Positions 1 through 10,330 of a stretch of 64,000 nt of DNA are shown here, piece after piece; positions within the stretch are counted from its first letter, which is position 1, and each line of letters opens with the position of its first letter. The stretch spans positions 62,001 through 126,000 of the forward strand of contig JASPKZ010009680.1 in assembly GCA_030220185.1 (NCBI GenBank), given 5' to 3'. The translations under genes and the position numbers were made by a program. The DNA is from Diploptera punctata. Lineage: Eukaryota; Arthropoda; Insecta; Blattodea; Blaberidae. The notes under the pieces were generated by a model. That model had not been told where the DNA came from and did no database searches. It saw nothing but the letters and a program-made list of their open reading frames with translations.

Positions 1-489
1 TGTACACCACTTTACGAACTGTAGATTATAAGTATTTGTATTATGTACTGAGAGGAGTGCAAAATGATTGTTTCACTCTTTGTTTAGTGTGTACTGTATT
101 AAAAGAAAATATGAAAATTAGTATCTCTTTCATTTATTTGTAATCGATTTAATTACAGTGACCATATCCGGGCTGTGTCTATGGGTGTTGTTGTGTCAAG
201 TCTATTAAAATTCGGCGTTTTTATTTTTTCGCCATAGAGATACTTTGAGCCCGATCTGAGTGCTTTTTCAGTATCGCGACATACGTTATAATGAACAGAT
301 ACCTTAATTCAATGGGAGTTGTTCACCATTCTTACTTACGAGTATTATGGCACGTGGTTTCTTAACTTTTCGGAAACACCATATTTTATCTTTCGGTTAT
401 GTATTCGAATTCTCCATTCACAGACGCTAACTCGCGGTTTCATATGGAACTACAATGAGCTGGTCTATTGTTGTGACAGATTGCTTTAC
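1..489. other. No gene or repeat recognised
   Basis: AT-rich sequence with short chance reading frames only (longest 62 codons). I see no conserved motif, tRNA-like box or inverted repeat. It ends at the TTA that flanks the TIR element starting at 493. Confidence 0.5.
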
Positions 490-492
490 TTA

Positions 493-1585
493 CAAGGGAA
501 CTGTTAGCCATTGAATGCCGAAACGTACCTTGAAATTTGTCCCAAAGAAGCGTTGTGATGTACCAAGGCCGTGTCCAATAACTTATCTGCCGTTTTTAAC
601 TACAAGGCACATAAATCGAAGCTAGAACCTACCAATGGCAACCCATGTTACGGGACAGATAGACTCTCTGCACGAGTAAGAGCAGTGTGGAGAGAAGCGG
701 GATGTGGCGCGGACGTCAGATAATGAGGGTTACCAATCTACCAATTCTTCTTCTTCTTCTTCTTCTTCTTCTTCTTCACGGTTTAGGCTTATTTACTGGC
801 CTGTTCCGGCTCCAAATTGATGCTCTTTCCATCTTTTCCTTGGTATTCCCAAGCTTCTTCTTCATCGTGGTGAATAGTTGTATGCTGCTATTCTCAGTCA
901 TCCTTGCCAAGTGTTCTTTCCAGTTTGTTCTGTATTTCTCTATTGTTGAGTTTAATTCCTCTATTTTTAGTTGTTGTCTTATTTCTGTGTTATGTTTTTT
1001 GTCTGTTCTTTGATATCCTGCTATGGGTCTGAGGAATCTCATTTCAGCAGCTTGTATCCTGGCAGATTGTTGTGTTGTCACTGTCCATGTTTCGGATCCA
1101 TAAGTAATAGTAGGCACTGCCATTGTCTTGTATAATTTGATTATAGAGTCTTTCCTGGCTTTATTTTTCAAAGTTCTTTTTAGTGTTCCTGTTATATAAT
1201 TAAACTTATATATTTTGTTATTTATATCTGTTTCTGCTGTGTATGATATTTCGCAACCTAGGAAGTTATATGTTACTACTTGTTCTATTGGTTTATTTTC
1301 TAATATTATCTTCGTCCGAACTGGACGAGCACCCTTGAATGCCATTGTTTTTTATTTTTGTGAGGGCTTTTATATTTAATTTAGTTTATATCGCACTCTT
1401 TGTAGTTCTACCAATCCACGAGTGTTATTACATCGCTATAGTTTAAATGAGAGATTTGGTGCTGGTTTTTATTAACTTCCAACTGAAAACGCATTTTTTT
1501 TGGACACGGCCTTACAACATCACAACGCATCTGTGGGAGAAATTTCAAGGTAGATTTCGGCATGTAATGCTTGTCAGTTCCCTTG
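493..1585. mobile_element. Non-autonomous TIR DNA element (MITE-like) split by a LINE
   Basis: About 86 bp at 493-578 recur in inverted orientation at 1500-1585, both starting CAAGGGAACTG at the outer edge and ending with GTGTCCAA inside. A TTA triplet lies directly outside each end (490-492 and 1586-1588), consistent with a 3-bp target duplication. The interior holds an L-B LINE (746-1406) with its own target duplication, so the original element was only about 0.4 kb and has no transposase. A 3-bp TTA duplication fits the Harbinger group among others, but the termini do not decide the superfamily. Confidence 0.75.
746..1406 (-). pseudogene. LINE family L-B, 5'-truncated reverse transcriptase C-terminus
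   Basis: On the minus strand a 189-codon frame (1345 down to 776) reads through the connection region and C-terminus of a non-LTR reverse transcriptase: a YNFLGCEI segment, then MAVPTITYGSETW, EAAEMRFLR-like AAEMRFLRPIAGY and WKEHLARM. The catalytic YADD region is missing, so it is a dead 5'-truncated copy. The 3' end is a (GAA)n tail (seen as TTC repeats at 746-777). Direct repeats of TCTACCAAT at 737-745 and 1407-1415 are the target duplication. The last part of the frame is shifted relative to the 8737-8916 copy of the same family. It sits inside the TIR element 493-1585 and is therefore younger than it. Confidence 0.85.
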
Positions 1586-1831
1586 TTAATATCATAAGAA
1601 TGAGATGAGAAATTGTTGTCGGATTTTCCTGAATTCTATATTAAAGTTTAGAAAAACTTTGCAAACTTCAACCAAGAAATTTAACCCGACTGTAAATCAA
1701 ACCTCGGTCCGCTGCGTTAGATGCAACGAAGTCATCTCTACACCAGAGCGCTGGTCAGGTGTACTTAAGCCTATTTTTAAATACAGTATTTTAAGTATCT
1801 TGTATTTGATCATAAAGGATTAGCGTTGATC

Positions 1832-2040
1832 AGCCGCCGTGGTCTAATTTTATGTTCCATATTTCTTGTCCGAGAGTCGCGGGTTCAAATTTGGTCGGGT
1901 CGAGGATTTTTAGAAACAACAATTTAATGAATAAGTCCTCCGGGAGGATTTTTAAGCCGTGAGTCCCGATTCTGAAGATTTTCAGGCTCGTAAAAGAAAC
2001 TTAAACCAGAAAAAAGAGGCATCTAAACAAAATTGACCGA
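1832..2040 (+). mobile_element. SINE-C, tRNA-derived, diverged
   Basis: Begins with GCCGCCGTGGTCTAATTT (box A-like) and has GCGGGTTCAAATTTGG (box B-like), then the body seen better at 41836-42244, including AAGTCCTCCGGGAGG and CAGGCTCGTAAAAG. The copy is diverged and lacks the distal part of the 41836 copy. Confidence 0.7.
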
Positions 2041-2387
2041 CTCTCATACATCCATATAATAACTATCTATCTATATTAAAATATTCAAACATATTATAAT
2101 AATGTTAGATAATAATTAAAAAATTATTATATTCGTGCCTAGACACTAAAAATATCGTAAGCAATTGAATTTTCATGGGCCGGTTTATGAAATATCAATT
2201 AAACTAAAAAATAAAAAATAAATAATAGTTAAAAAAAACTAAAACAGCACGCTTTATTAGAAAACCGAACTAAAAAATGAAAAATAATTTTAATTTCCAA
2301 CGCGCTTGGGATAAAATTAAAGTGGTCAACAAAAATAAATCATCTCCAACACATGTAGAATAAAACTAGAGTTATCTACAAAAAAAA
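2041..2387. other. No gene recognised
   Basis: Very AT-rich spacer with long A runs. No coding motif or structured repeat seen. Confidence 0.5.
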
Positions 2388-2516
2388 TTACCATCAAAAG
2401 TGTGGGGTGCTTTTTATGGTTTTTACGTTTTCTTCTTAGAGACTTTACTTTTACCAATATCTGTTTATTATAAAATATATGAATTGATATAGAGCACTCC
2501 ACGCTTTTGATGGTAA
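2388..2516. mobile_element. Short MITE with 24-bp terminal inverted repeats
   Basis: The first 24 bases (2388-2411, starting TTACCATCAAAAG) match the reverse complement of the last 24 (2493-2516) at 22 positions. The 129-bp unit is non-coding and AT-rich. No clear target duplication beyond A/T bases could be fixed, so the exact edges are uncertain. Confidence 0.6.
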
Positions 2517-2956
2517 AATATATTAAAAATCTAATATATTAGATTTTATAAGCGAAAACGAGACTGTTAAGTCACTATAGGCTTGATGCCAGTCTTGCAT
2601 TCTCTCATACTGGTCTCCTGTGGCTTAATTTGCGCTTCGTAGCAGTTCAACTCTCACAAAACTTTATGTAGGCGGATTTATTTGGCTAATAACATTAGTA
2701 ACTATCATTTTCTATCACAGCGTAAAAAAGACTTACGAAAGTTAACTTTTCTAAAACAGCTCACTGGAACTCAAATTTTTAGAACTATTATTAATGTTTT
2801 TATCTCTGAGATTTGTTCATTTTATTTCTGCGGTATTTACACATTTCAACTTTCGAAGCTGAAATATTTGAAACCAGTTTCTATCTTTTTATTTTTGTAT
2901 GCTTTAACGAATAATAAAACAGCAAATCAGGGCATATAATTGCACTAAAACAAACA
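2517..2956. other. No gene recognised
   Basis: AT-rich sequence. An 85-codon frame at 2682-2939 has no recognisable domain and looks like chance. Confidence 0.45.
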
Positions 2957-3276
2957 AATTCCATGGCAAGACAGACCATGAAGACCCTTGGACTAGAATC
3001 CGGCTGCTGACCTCACATCCACATGTATTAATCACAGAGATGTACGATTATCTAGCAGGTATTGGGGTGATGTGTGGTCAGCATGTCGAGTCCCCCAGTC
3101 GTTATAATTGGTTTTCTTAACCTGGAGCCGTACTGATTGTAGCTACCCAAATTCCTCATAATGCTGGGTTGGCATCGGTCCCATACTGGGAGAAATTTCA
3201 TGAGAAAATTTCTTCTCCCAAGTGGACTCGAACCAGCACAAGTCCAGTGCCATTGTTAATACACTAAACTGCGTAG
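2957..3276 (-). mobile_element. SINE-F, tRNA-derived
   Basis: Minus strand: a box A-like ACGCAGTTTAGTG start, then box B-like GGTTCGAGTCC, then a body with ATTTTCTCATGAAATTT, TAGCTACAATCAGTACGG and CATGTGGATGTGAGG towards the 3' end. The same unit appears at 40553-40890 and 57780-58122, and as a fragment near 21625. Confidence 0.7.
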
Positions 3277-3459
3277 AAATAGTATACTTCACTCAACGAT
3301 GCTATTTAACACCCCAGGTCGTGTCATGATTCAAAGCTGGGTTTGAAATGAACGTTTTTTTAATTATAAGCATCTTAATATTATACTTTCCTTTACGTTC
3401 CGTAAATAAGTCCCTATACGGCCCGATATCAACGAATTATTTCCTCCCTAAATTTTTTA

Positions 3460-4192
3460 GATTCGAATTATATATCAATAAAACTACATATATGGTCACA
3501 GGTAGAAATACATTATATAATGGAAATGACAAATGAGGGAAAGTTTGAGGAAGTGGCTGAATTCAAATACCTAGGAACAATAATCACAAATAGGAATGAG
3601 ATGCACAAAGAAATTAAACATAGGCTCAATTCTGGAAATGCGTGCTATTATGCATTGCAGAGACTCTTGATGTCCCAACTCCTTTCAAAAAACGTTAAAC
3701 TGAAAATATATAAAACTATTATTCTACCAGTTATATTATATGGGTGCAAAACATGGAGTCTTACTTTAAGGGAGGATATGAGATTTCGAGTTTTTGAGAA
3801 TAAAGTTCTTAGGAAAATTTTTGGACCAAAGAGAGATGAACGGACAGGTGAATGGAGAAGACTACATAACAATGAACTACATGGTCTTTATAGGAAGCCA
3901 GATATAATAAGAACAGTTAAGTCTCGTAGACTACGATGGGCAGGACATGTTGCGCGTATGGGGAATGAAAGACGTGCATGGAAGCTTCTTGTAGGAAAGC
4001 CAGAGGGAAAGCGCCCAGTTGGTAGACCAAGAATGAGGTGGAGAATAACATTAAATGTGATTTGAGGGAAGTAGATTATACAGGGAATGATTTGAAATCA
4101 TTAACTCAGGATAGAGATGTGTGGAGAGCTTATGTCCGTGCGGTCATGAACCTACGGGTTCGATAGTGCCAGTGAGTAAGTAAGTAAGTAAG
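3460..4192 (+). pseudogene. LINE family L-A, RT C-terminus, most complete plus-strand copy
   Basis: Non-LTR retrotransposon C-terminal region. The frame runs from INKTTYMVTGRN (about 3465), shifts by an indel near 3520, continues FEEVAEFKYLGTIITN, IYKTIILPVILYGCKTW and SRRLRWAGHVARMGNERR, and shifts again near 4050 where a G is missing in the stretch coding MRWENNIN. The end of the gene (RAVMNLRVR) and the stop are at 4140-4165, followed by GCCAGTGAGTAAGTAAG, a (GTAA)n microsatellite tail typical of this family here. The RT catalytic core is absent (5'-truncated). It is a molecular fossil with two frameshifts. Thirteen L-A copies or pieces lie in this window. Confidence 0.9.
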
Positions 4193-4195
4193 TAA

Positions 4196-4480
4196 TTATT
4201 TATTTATCACGCCGCACATAACCTTGACACTCGATCCCATCAGCACATTGAACTTTATATCTCTCCTCATCACACTGTGTATTATTCATTATCTTTTACA
4301 ATCTCACTTGCCAAAACATGGAATTTCCTTCCACCCTATGTCAGAGATTGTCAAATTATAACATGGTTAAAAAACAAATTAAATCATTATTTAATAATAA
4401 ACTAACTTATACACCTACGGATAACATTCTTTTAACAATTAATAAATTAAATTATTTATGAAAATATTATTAAGATTATT
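4196..4480 (+). pseudogene. LINE family L-P, extreme C-terminal fragment
   Basis: Immediately after the L-A tail, the plus strand encodes a diverged C-terminus with FTISLAKTWNFLPPYVRDCQ and a lysine-rich WLKNKLNHYL end, the usual last part of CR1/Jockey-type LINE proteins. It is truncated at the 5' side and followed by AT-rich sequence. Family membership with 15840-16960 is inferred from the shared pattern. Confidence 0.65.
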
Positions 4481-4668
4481 GTATATCTGGCTTAACTTGA
4501 TAAAGAGAGAGTTGGAAATATAAGGGTAGATGTTTGACCGCTTTTGCCCTGGTACAAAAGAAAGAACTCACCGTATTGTCAGTTTTTGTCTTCCCCCTTG
4601 CCCCTATTATTATATAAATTGATTGCGCACAAATGTGCAAAGATGATAACACAACAATCACTAACACT

Positions 4669-5215
4669 TTAACTTTGTCTTGCGTAATCACAAATTGTTT
4701 TTGTTCTTTGTGTGCATTTTTCGATGTGATATCTTTCGCATTTCTGTTCACATACTTCGCATATGCATGACATCTTCGGGTCATAGAATGTTTTATCGTT
4801 ACACATTAGGTGGTGGAATACATATACGCTTAGTCTTGTGATGACGTGTCGTATCTGGAAATTTGCTTCTGTCCAGTTCCTGTCTATCATCGCTCCGGTG
4901 CTGAAGAATCCCGGCCATACTTCCTCTCTTTTCCTTCGTATACTTTATAGCGCATGTTCATAAGGTTCCGTGGTTGGTAGTAGGTACTCGTATGCTGTTT
5001 TCAAGTCCTCGATAAGGAAATTCTCCCTTGCCAATAAGTACACTAGATGGCTTCTCGTCGTTCTTGATACCCTTATTGCTCTTTTTATGGAAGTAGCTTT
5101 CACTTTTTCCGGTGTGTTCAGATTAACTTCTGCAAGATGTGGCCATATGATTTCTATCCCGTAAGTTATTATTGGGAGGATCTTTCGCATTGAATAGTTT
5201 CATCTCCGTTGCCCC
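4669..5215 (-). pseudogene. LINE family L-N, C-terminal region with CCHC-type motif
   Basis: One minus-strand frame from 5190 to 4669 with a single in-frame stop at 4945. It reads ILPIITYGIEIIWPHLAEVN, VKATSIKRAIRVSRTTRS, then after the stop FFSTGAMIDRNWTEANFQIR, RHVITRLSVYVFHHLMC and CICEVCEQKCERYHIEKC. The CxxCx4CxxYHxxxC cluster is the zinc-knuckle-like C-terminus of a class of insect LINE proteins. The RT core is missing. The stop makes it a pseudogene; the rest of the frame is open, so the copy is not very old. Confidence 0.75.
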
Positions 5216-5489
5216 TATTAACATTTGGTGAAAACACTGGTGCGAGTGAGAGAGGTGAGCACAAATTTCTCTTTGTATAAATTTGTCCCAAAGTTAAGCC
5301 AGACGAATTATAACAAATATTTTCATTTGTTTAAATATTGTATAATCGTAAAATTACTTTTCTATATCACATTATTTTTCTTTATTTTTATATATATTAG
5401 ACAGGGACAGTCTAGCAACAATTTAATTTATCTTGCTTGAATAAATTTTATTATTAGTTTTAGTCTTAATCTTAACTATCATTAACTGG
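5216..5489. other. Spacer, nothing recognised
   Basis: AT-rich. A 71-codon frame at 5225-5440 has no recognisable feature. Confidence 0.4.
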
Positions 5490-6548
5490 TTGTATTGTAG
5501 ATAGTAATATAATAGATATTATCTTATTGATCAAATCTTCATTTAGTATTTAATATTAGAGTTAATTGTGATTGTTGCATTCTGATGTAATGTGTGTTTA
5601 TCCTGATAAATGGAAGATATGCCCTAAAATTCCCCTTACAAACTTCTAGGACTTGTATATGGGACTGAGTTGATCATATTTTGAATTGGAAACCATGTCC
5701 GGAAACTTACCGTTTCCGTGCTACAGCCGTTTGAAAACAAGCATTGCCTGATCGTACGTCACGTGTCTCAACAAGTAATAGATTCGCGATTCGTCTAAAT
5801 CGAAAATTTCCCTATCGTATTCCAAGACTTGGTATTTTTTTTTTCCAAATAATGTCAAAATTTTTCGAAATTTTGAAAACTGCGAAAATTGATTGTGGAG
5901 GGTGCATCCGGGATTATTAATGCAACTCATGATTCAGTTTCCATTGTGTTTCTTTGGTTATTAATAAGTTGAATTGTAAAACAAGTGATGTACTTTGTCA
6001 CGCCTCATAATAAATTACATATAAAAGTGGTGTCCACCGCTGTGTCTCGAGGTAGCGTGCTGCCTTGTCACACAGCGGGCCCAGGTTTGATCCGCGGTCG
6101 GGCAGTTTTTCTGGGTGAGGTTTTTATCGGAATTTTTCCTCACCTGTAATGCAAATGTCAGGAAAACTTTAAGGCCCAAACGGTCCCCGAAATCATATGG
6201 CCATCATCACCGTCATTATCCTTATCATCATCATCATCATCATCCTTTACCGGTGTGGAAAGCAATGAGAAGCTACCACACCTACAATTCCCTAGTAAAG
6301 CTGCAAGCATAGAACGAAAATGCTATGATTGCAGTAAAGGACCTGCCCTCGGGCAGAATTACTATGGATGGATGTATAAAAGTGGTCGCGTTAAAAACAT
6401 GTTTTCAAACGGCTTTAGCATGGACATGGTTTCCAATTCTAAATATTATCAACTGAGTCCCGTCTAAAAGCCTAGAAGTTTTTAAGTGGAATTTGAGAGC
6501 ACCCTGCTATAGGACCAGTGAGTTAGTTAACAATTATAACTATCTATA
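5490..6548. repeat. Tandem duplication, copy 1, with internal inverted repeat
   Basis: This stretch, minus the SINE at 6031-6374, aligns throughout with 6926-7985. The unit contains long inverted repeats: the left part (about 5610-5740: TTGGAAACCATGTCCGGAAA, CCGTTTCCGTGCTA) reappears inverted at the right end (about 6400-6510). It looks like a non-autonomous DNA element with roughly 120-bp inverted arms plus left flank. The outer right arm ends GAGAGCACCCTG. No transposase is present. Confidence 0.7.
6031..6374 (+). mobile_element. SINE-A (type-1 tail), full length
   Basis: tRNA-like head with CACCGCTGTGTCTCGAGG and a mutated box B (GGTTTGATCC), then GGTGAGGTTTTTATCGG, the CATATGGCCATCATCA segment and the type-1 tail ending ACTATGGATGGATG. 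The target duplication TATAAAAGTGG is at 6020-6030 and 6375-6385. The uninterrupted site is visible in the second tandem copy near 7795, which proves the insertion. Confidence 0.9.
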
Positions 6549-6925
6549 TATTTTTTCAAATGCCCCAGGTTTGTCTTTCGACATTCCTGGTTTCTCTCCT
6601 GGCATGGCGTACTTGTAACCCACTTCTGAGGTTGGGGCGCCTGGAAGGCGCGGTTACGTTGCCCCGATGATATGATGAGTGATGATAATGGGTGCCAGGA
6701 GAGTCCCTAATCCTAAACTTAACCTAAGATGAATATGAATGATGATGATTGCGATGACCATATGATTTCGGGGACCGTTTGGGCCTTCAAATTTTCCTGA
6801 CATTTGTCTTACAGGTGAGGAAAAACCCCGATAAAAACCTCACCCAGAAAAACTGTCCCGACCGGGGATCGAACCCGGGCCCGCTGCGTGACAAGGCAGC
6901 ACGCTACCCCGAGACCACAGCGGTG
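6549..6925 (-). mobile_element. SINE-B (type-2 tail), at the junction of the tandem copies
   Basis: Minus strand: head CACCGCTGTGGTCTCGGGG, box B GGGTTCGATCCC, shared body, then the type-2 tail with CTTAGGTTAAGTTTAGGATT, GCGCCCCAACCTCAGAAG and CCTGGGGCATTTG. It sits exactly between the two copies of the 1-kb duplication. Confidence 0.88.
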
Positions 6926-7985
6926 ATTGTATTGTAGATCGTAATATAATATATATTATCTTATTGATCAAATCTTCATTTAGTATTTAATATTAGAGCT
7001 AACTGTGATTGTTGCATTCTGATGTAACGCATATTTATTCTGGTATGTGGAAGAGGTGCTCTAAAATTTCCGTTACAAACTTTTAGGACTTGTAGAGGGG
7101 ACTGAGTCGATAATATTTTGAATTGGAAACCATGTCCGAAAACTTACCGTTTCCGTGCTAAAGCTATTTGAAAACAAGCGTTGCCTGATCTACGTCAAGG
7201 GTCTCAACAAGTAATAGCTTCGCGATTCGTTTAAATCTAAAATTTCCTTATCGAGTATCCCATCCATTCATCCATCCATAGTAATTCTCCCCGAAGGCAG
7301 GTTCTTCACTGCAATCATAGTATTTTCATGCTATGCTTGCAGCTTTACTAGGGAATTGTAGGTGTGGTTGCTTCCCGTTGCTTTCCATGCCAGTGAAGGA
7401 TGATGATAATGATAAGGATTATGATGATGATGGCCATGTGATTTCGGGGACCGTTTGGGCCTTAAAGTTTTCCTGACATTTGTCTTACAGGTGAGGAAAA
7501 ACCCCGATAAAAACCTCACCCAGAAAAACTGCCCCGACCGGGGATCGAATCCGGGCCCGCTGCGTGACAAGGCAGCACGCTACCTCGAGACTACAGCGGT
7601 GGACTGAGTATTCCAAGACTTGGTTTTTTTTAAAAACATGTCAAAATTTTTCGAAATTTTGAAAACTGTGGAGGGTGTATCCGGTATTATTAATGCAACT
7701 CATGATTCAGTTTCCATTGTTTTTCTTTGGTTATTAATGAGTTGAATTGTAAAACAAGTGATGTACTTTGTCACGCCTCATAATAAATTACTTATAAAAG
7801 TGGTCGCGTTAAAAACATGTTTTCAAACGGCTTTAGCACGGAAACGGCAAGTTTCCGGACATGGTTTCCAATTCCAAATATTATCAACTGAGTCTCCTCT
7901 ACATGTCCTAGAAGTTTCTAAGGGGAATTTGAGAGCACCCTGTATAATGCCAGGAGTTAATTAACCATCGTAACTACCTATATTG
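6926..7985. repeat. Tandem duplication, copy 2
   Basis: Direct repeat of 5490-6548, interrupted at 7261-7605 by a SINE-A in the opposite orientation. The right arm here is complete (TTTAGCACGGAAACGG, GGACATGGTTTCCAATTCC) and confirms the internal inverted repeat of the unit. Confidence 0.75.
7261..7605 (-). mobile_element. SINE-A (type-1 tail), full length
   Basis: Complete minus-strand copy: head at the right (CCACCGCTGTAGTCTCGAGG), box B GGATTCGATCCCCGG, type-1 tail at the left. GAGTATCC at 7253-7260 and GAGTATTCC at 7606-7614 are the target duplication. Copy 1 of the tandem repeat has the corresponding empty site near 5815. Confidence 0.88.
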
Positions 7986-8522
7986 TAATTTAATATTCAT
8001 AACCAGGAACCACTTCACTCGACCGTGGCTCTTCACAGCTGTCGTGCGGTGGATTTATTAATATCTCTGCTGTGTATAAACGGTCATTACTAGTTTCTCA
8101 TCTGCGGGATGGAAAGTTATCTTGTTGTTTGAAGCGAGAAGAGAAGTTGAATAGGAACATTTATAAATGGAGTTGCTAGGCGTTGACTAATGTCGATTTT
8201 CAATTTATGAGAGGGTGAGTCATTTTATATCCATTAGCAGTTTTAATTTCCTTGTAGAATGCTATTCATAGTCATGCAAATTACCAAACATTCACTTTTT
8301 GTTGTCACAGTTGGATAGATTGACATTTTAAAACAATTGATCAACTTTTATTATTTTTCATCGTCATATTCCTGCATATTGCTCTGTACACTGTGAAAAA
8401 AAGTTAGCAATAGTTTCATAACCTATTTCAGCCCCCACAACCTAATCTGCGTTCTTAGAATTCAACATTGAACACATCGTTACATAATTTAGTAATTTTC
8501 TAACTCTTTAGTTTAATTTATT
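7986..8522. other. No gene recognised
   Basis: No coding motif or repeat identified. It ends at the target duplication of the LINE at 8535. Confidence 0.45.
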
Positions 8523-8534
8523 ACTGAAAATATA

Positions 8535-8736
8535 CATTTTCTTACATTTTCTTAATTACTGCTATCAAGTGTAGTGGAATTCCTTTTTCTCTTAAATATG
8601 TTCCAAAATTTTGGTCTAGACACTTTATCAAAGGCCTTCTTATAATCTGTAAAGAGGATGTGCTTCTCTAAGTTGAATTCTCTTCGCTTCTCTATTATTT
8701 GTTTTAAAGTGAATACATTGTCTGTGCAGCTTCTTC
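8535..8736 (-). pseudogene. Inverted 5' part of a twin-primed L-B LINE (RT motif A region)
   Basis: Minus strand from about 8736 down: KGRSCTDNVFTLKQIIEKRR, then ILFTDYKKAFDKVSRPKFW and, after a frame change, KGIPLHLIAVIKKM. This is the reverse-transcriptase region around catalytic motif A (TDYKKAFD). It is inverted relative to the adjoining C-terminal part (8737-8916), and both lie inside one 12-bp target duplication (ACTGAAAATATA, 8523-8534 and 8917-8928). The middle of the protein is missing at the junction. Confidence 0.88.
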
Positions 8737-8916
8737 CTTTCTGGAAAGAACACTTGGCAAGGATGACTGAGAATAGAATACCAAAAGCAGCATACAACTA
8801 TTCACCACGAGGAAGAAGAAGTTTGGGAAAACCAAGGACAAGATGGAAAGAGCAGCAATTTGGAGCCGGAACAGGCTAGAAAATAAGCCTAAACCGTGAA
8901 GAAGAAGAAGAAGAAG
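8737..8916 (+). pseudogene. 3' part of the same twin-primed L-B LINE, with (GAA)n tail
   Basis: Plus strand: FWKEHLARMTENRIPKAAYN, YSPRGRRSLGKPRTRWKEQQ, then AATAAGCCTAAACCGTGAAG and a (GAA)n tail ending at 8916. It matches the C-terminus of the 746-1406 copy. Together with 8535-8736 it forms a single insertion event with a 5' inversion. Confidence 0.9.
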
Positions 8917-8956
8917 ACTGAAAATATATAAAAAATTCGCCGATATTTTTATAACT

Positions 8957-9411
8957 TCATCATCATCATCCTAAGGCGCGACAACTTCAAAAGTGAAAGT
9001 TTTGGCCTTCTCAACAATCCTCCTCCATGCCAATCTGTCTCTTGCCATATTCAAATAGGTCACTTTCATTTTCTTTAGATCATTCATTGTGTCATCCTCC
9101 CATCTGACCTTCGGTCTTCCAACAGCTCTGTCTCCTATAGGTTTTCCATTTGTAGAGTTTTTTGACCAGTCTCTGATCATCCATTCTTATCAAATGTCCA
9201 AGCCAACCAATTCTGAGAGATCTTATATGGTTTACTATGTTCTGATTTTTTATTTAATTTATTTAGTTCGTTATTTGTTTTGATTCGCCAACAGTTATCA
9301 GTTCCTCTATTTGATCCAAATATTCTTCTTAAAATTTTTCTTTAAAAAAATATTAATTTCCGTTTTATTGTTTCTTTTAGGACCCAAGTTTCACTACTGT
9401 ATACTGTATAT
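8957..9411 (-). pseudogene. LINE family L-K, C-terminal fragment
   Basis: Minus strand: SSETWVLKETIKRKL near 9400, a gap with frameshifts, then MIRDWSKNSTNGKPIGDRAV, GRPKVRWEDDTMNDLKKMKV and MARDRLAWRRIVEKAKTF at the C-terminus. The 3' end is a short (GAT)n tail (8957-8970 as ATC repeats). RT core absent. Confidence 0.75.
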
Positions 9412-9835
9412 AATTCTTCTGTATGTATGGTTGTCATTATACTCCTCCTAAACGACTGGATCGATTTTGGTGAATTTTTTTTGGTGTCTGATTGGGTCCC
9501 TCGATGGTTTAGTTTCACAGTTGGACCCTCTAAAACCATTAGGTGCAGGAGTTCGCCTGAAGTGAACATATAAAAATCGCTCTAGCGGTCACATTTTTCG
9601 ATGTTTTACAACGAAACTCAGTATACACTATTAAAATAAACAGAGGTAGATATTATCAAAAAAGAGCGAATTGCTACAATTAGAAGTGGAGGTTTACTTG
9701 AAATCCGAAATTAAAAACTGGCTAGCAACCGCCATGTTTGGTTCGTCTCAGCGTATACCATATGATTTAATTAACCATTAATATTTCATTTATTTAGGCG
9801 TAGCAACACAATCTGGGCATTAGCTAGTAGGCTAT
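9412..9835 (-). repeat. Rep-Q interspersed repeat, minus-strand copy
   Basis: Reverse complement starts ACTAGCTAATGCCCAGATTG and GCTACGCCTAAATAAATG, as do the copies at 52262 and 53043, and ends CCAGTCGTTTAGGAGGAG followed by ACATACAGAAG. Non-coding. Repeats with this type of beginning and end are common in insect genomes; I cannot assign the class. Confidence 0.6.
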
Positions 9836-9937
9836 TATATATACAAATTGCAGTAATTTTGGGGTGATTGTGTTGGTAGAGCTATTTTTTTTATATACAG
9901 ATTTTTAATGTTTATAATTTTTCTGTGCCTAAAGTTT

Positions 9938-10330
9938 TATTTTTCCTCTCCACTAGTCTCTATCCATCCACTCCACGCCCTCCAGTCCTCTTGTTCTCAT
10001 TCCAGCTCTTATTTCTTACATCCACGAGTTTCGAAGGAAAGGAATTTCCTTCTTCTTCCTGGTGGACACCATTCCAATGTTTTCCTGGGTAACCTTTCTT
10101 CTTGCATTCGTCGTACGTGCTCATACCAATTTAATTGATTATATCTTATATAATGTACTATTGATTTTCTAATATTCATTTTTCTCGTATGACATTTCTT
10201 ATTTTTTCTGATTTTGAACATCTTGCTGCTCTGCTCAAGAAATCCATTTCCATCGACGTAAGTTTTTGTTCTAAGTTTTTGTTTCATTTCCAGACCTCAG
10301 CTCTATATGTGACACTCTCACTATTGAATT
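9938..10330 (-). pseudogene. LINE family L-J, C-terminal fragment
   Basis: Minus strand with frameshifts: MFKIRKNKKCHTRKMNIRKS, then YNQLNWYEHVRRMQEERLPR and KTLEWCPPGRRRK, the conserved HVRRM...RLP...W.P.GRR signature of LINE C-termini. After a frame change, a diverged end with RDWRAWSGWIETSGEE can be read to about 9940. No tail could be identified. Confidence 0.7.

Noticed and set aside
3348..3536. Separate small gene ending at 3536
   Set aside because: Its last 20 codons are the frameshifted start of the L-A LINE fragment; the rest has no support.
6031..6110. Functional tRNA genes at SINE heads
   Set aside because: Box A and box B are present, but the heads are followed by SINE bodies and repeated with target duplications. 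The cloverleaf is not kept, except partly in SINE-G.
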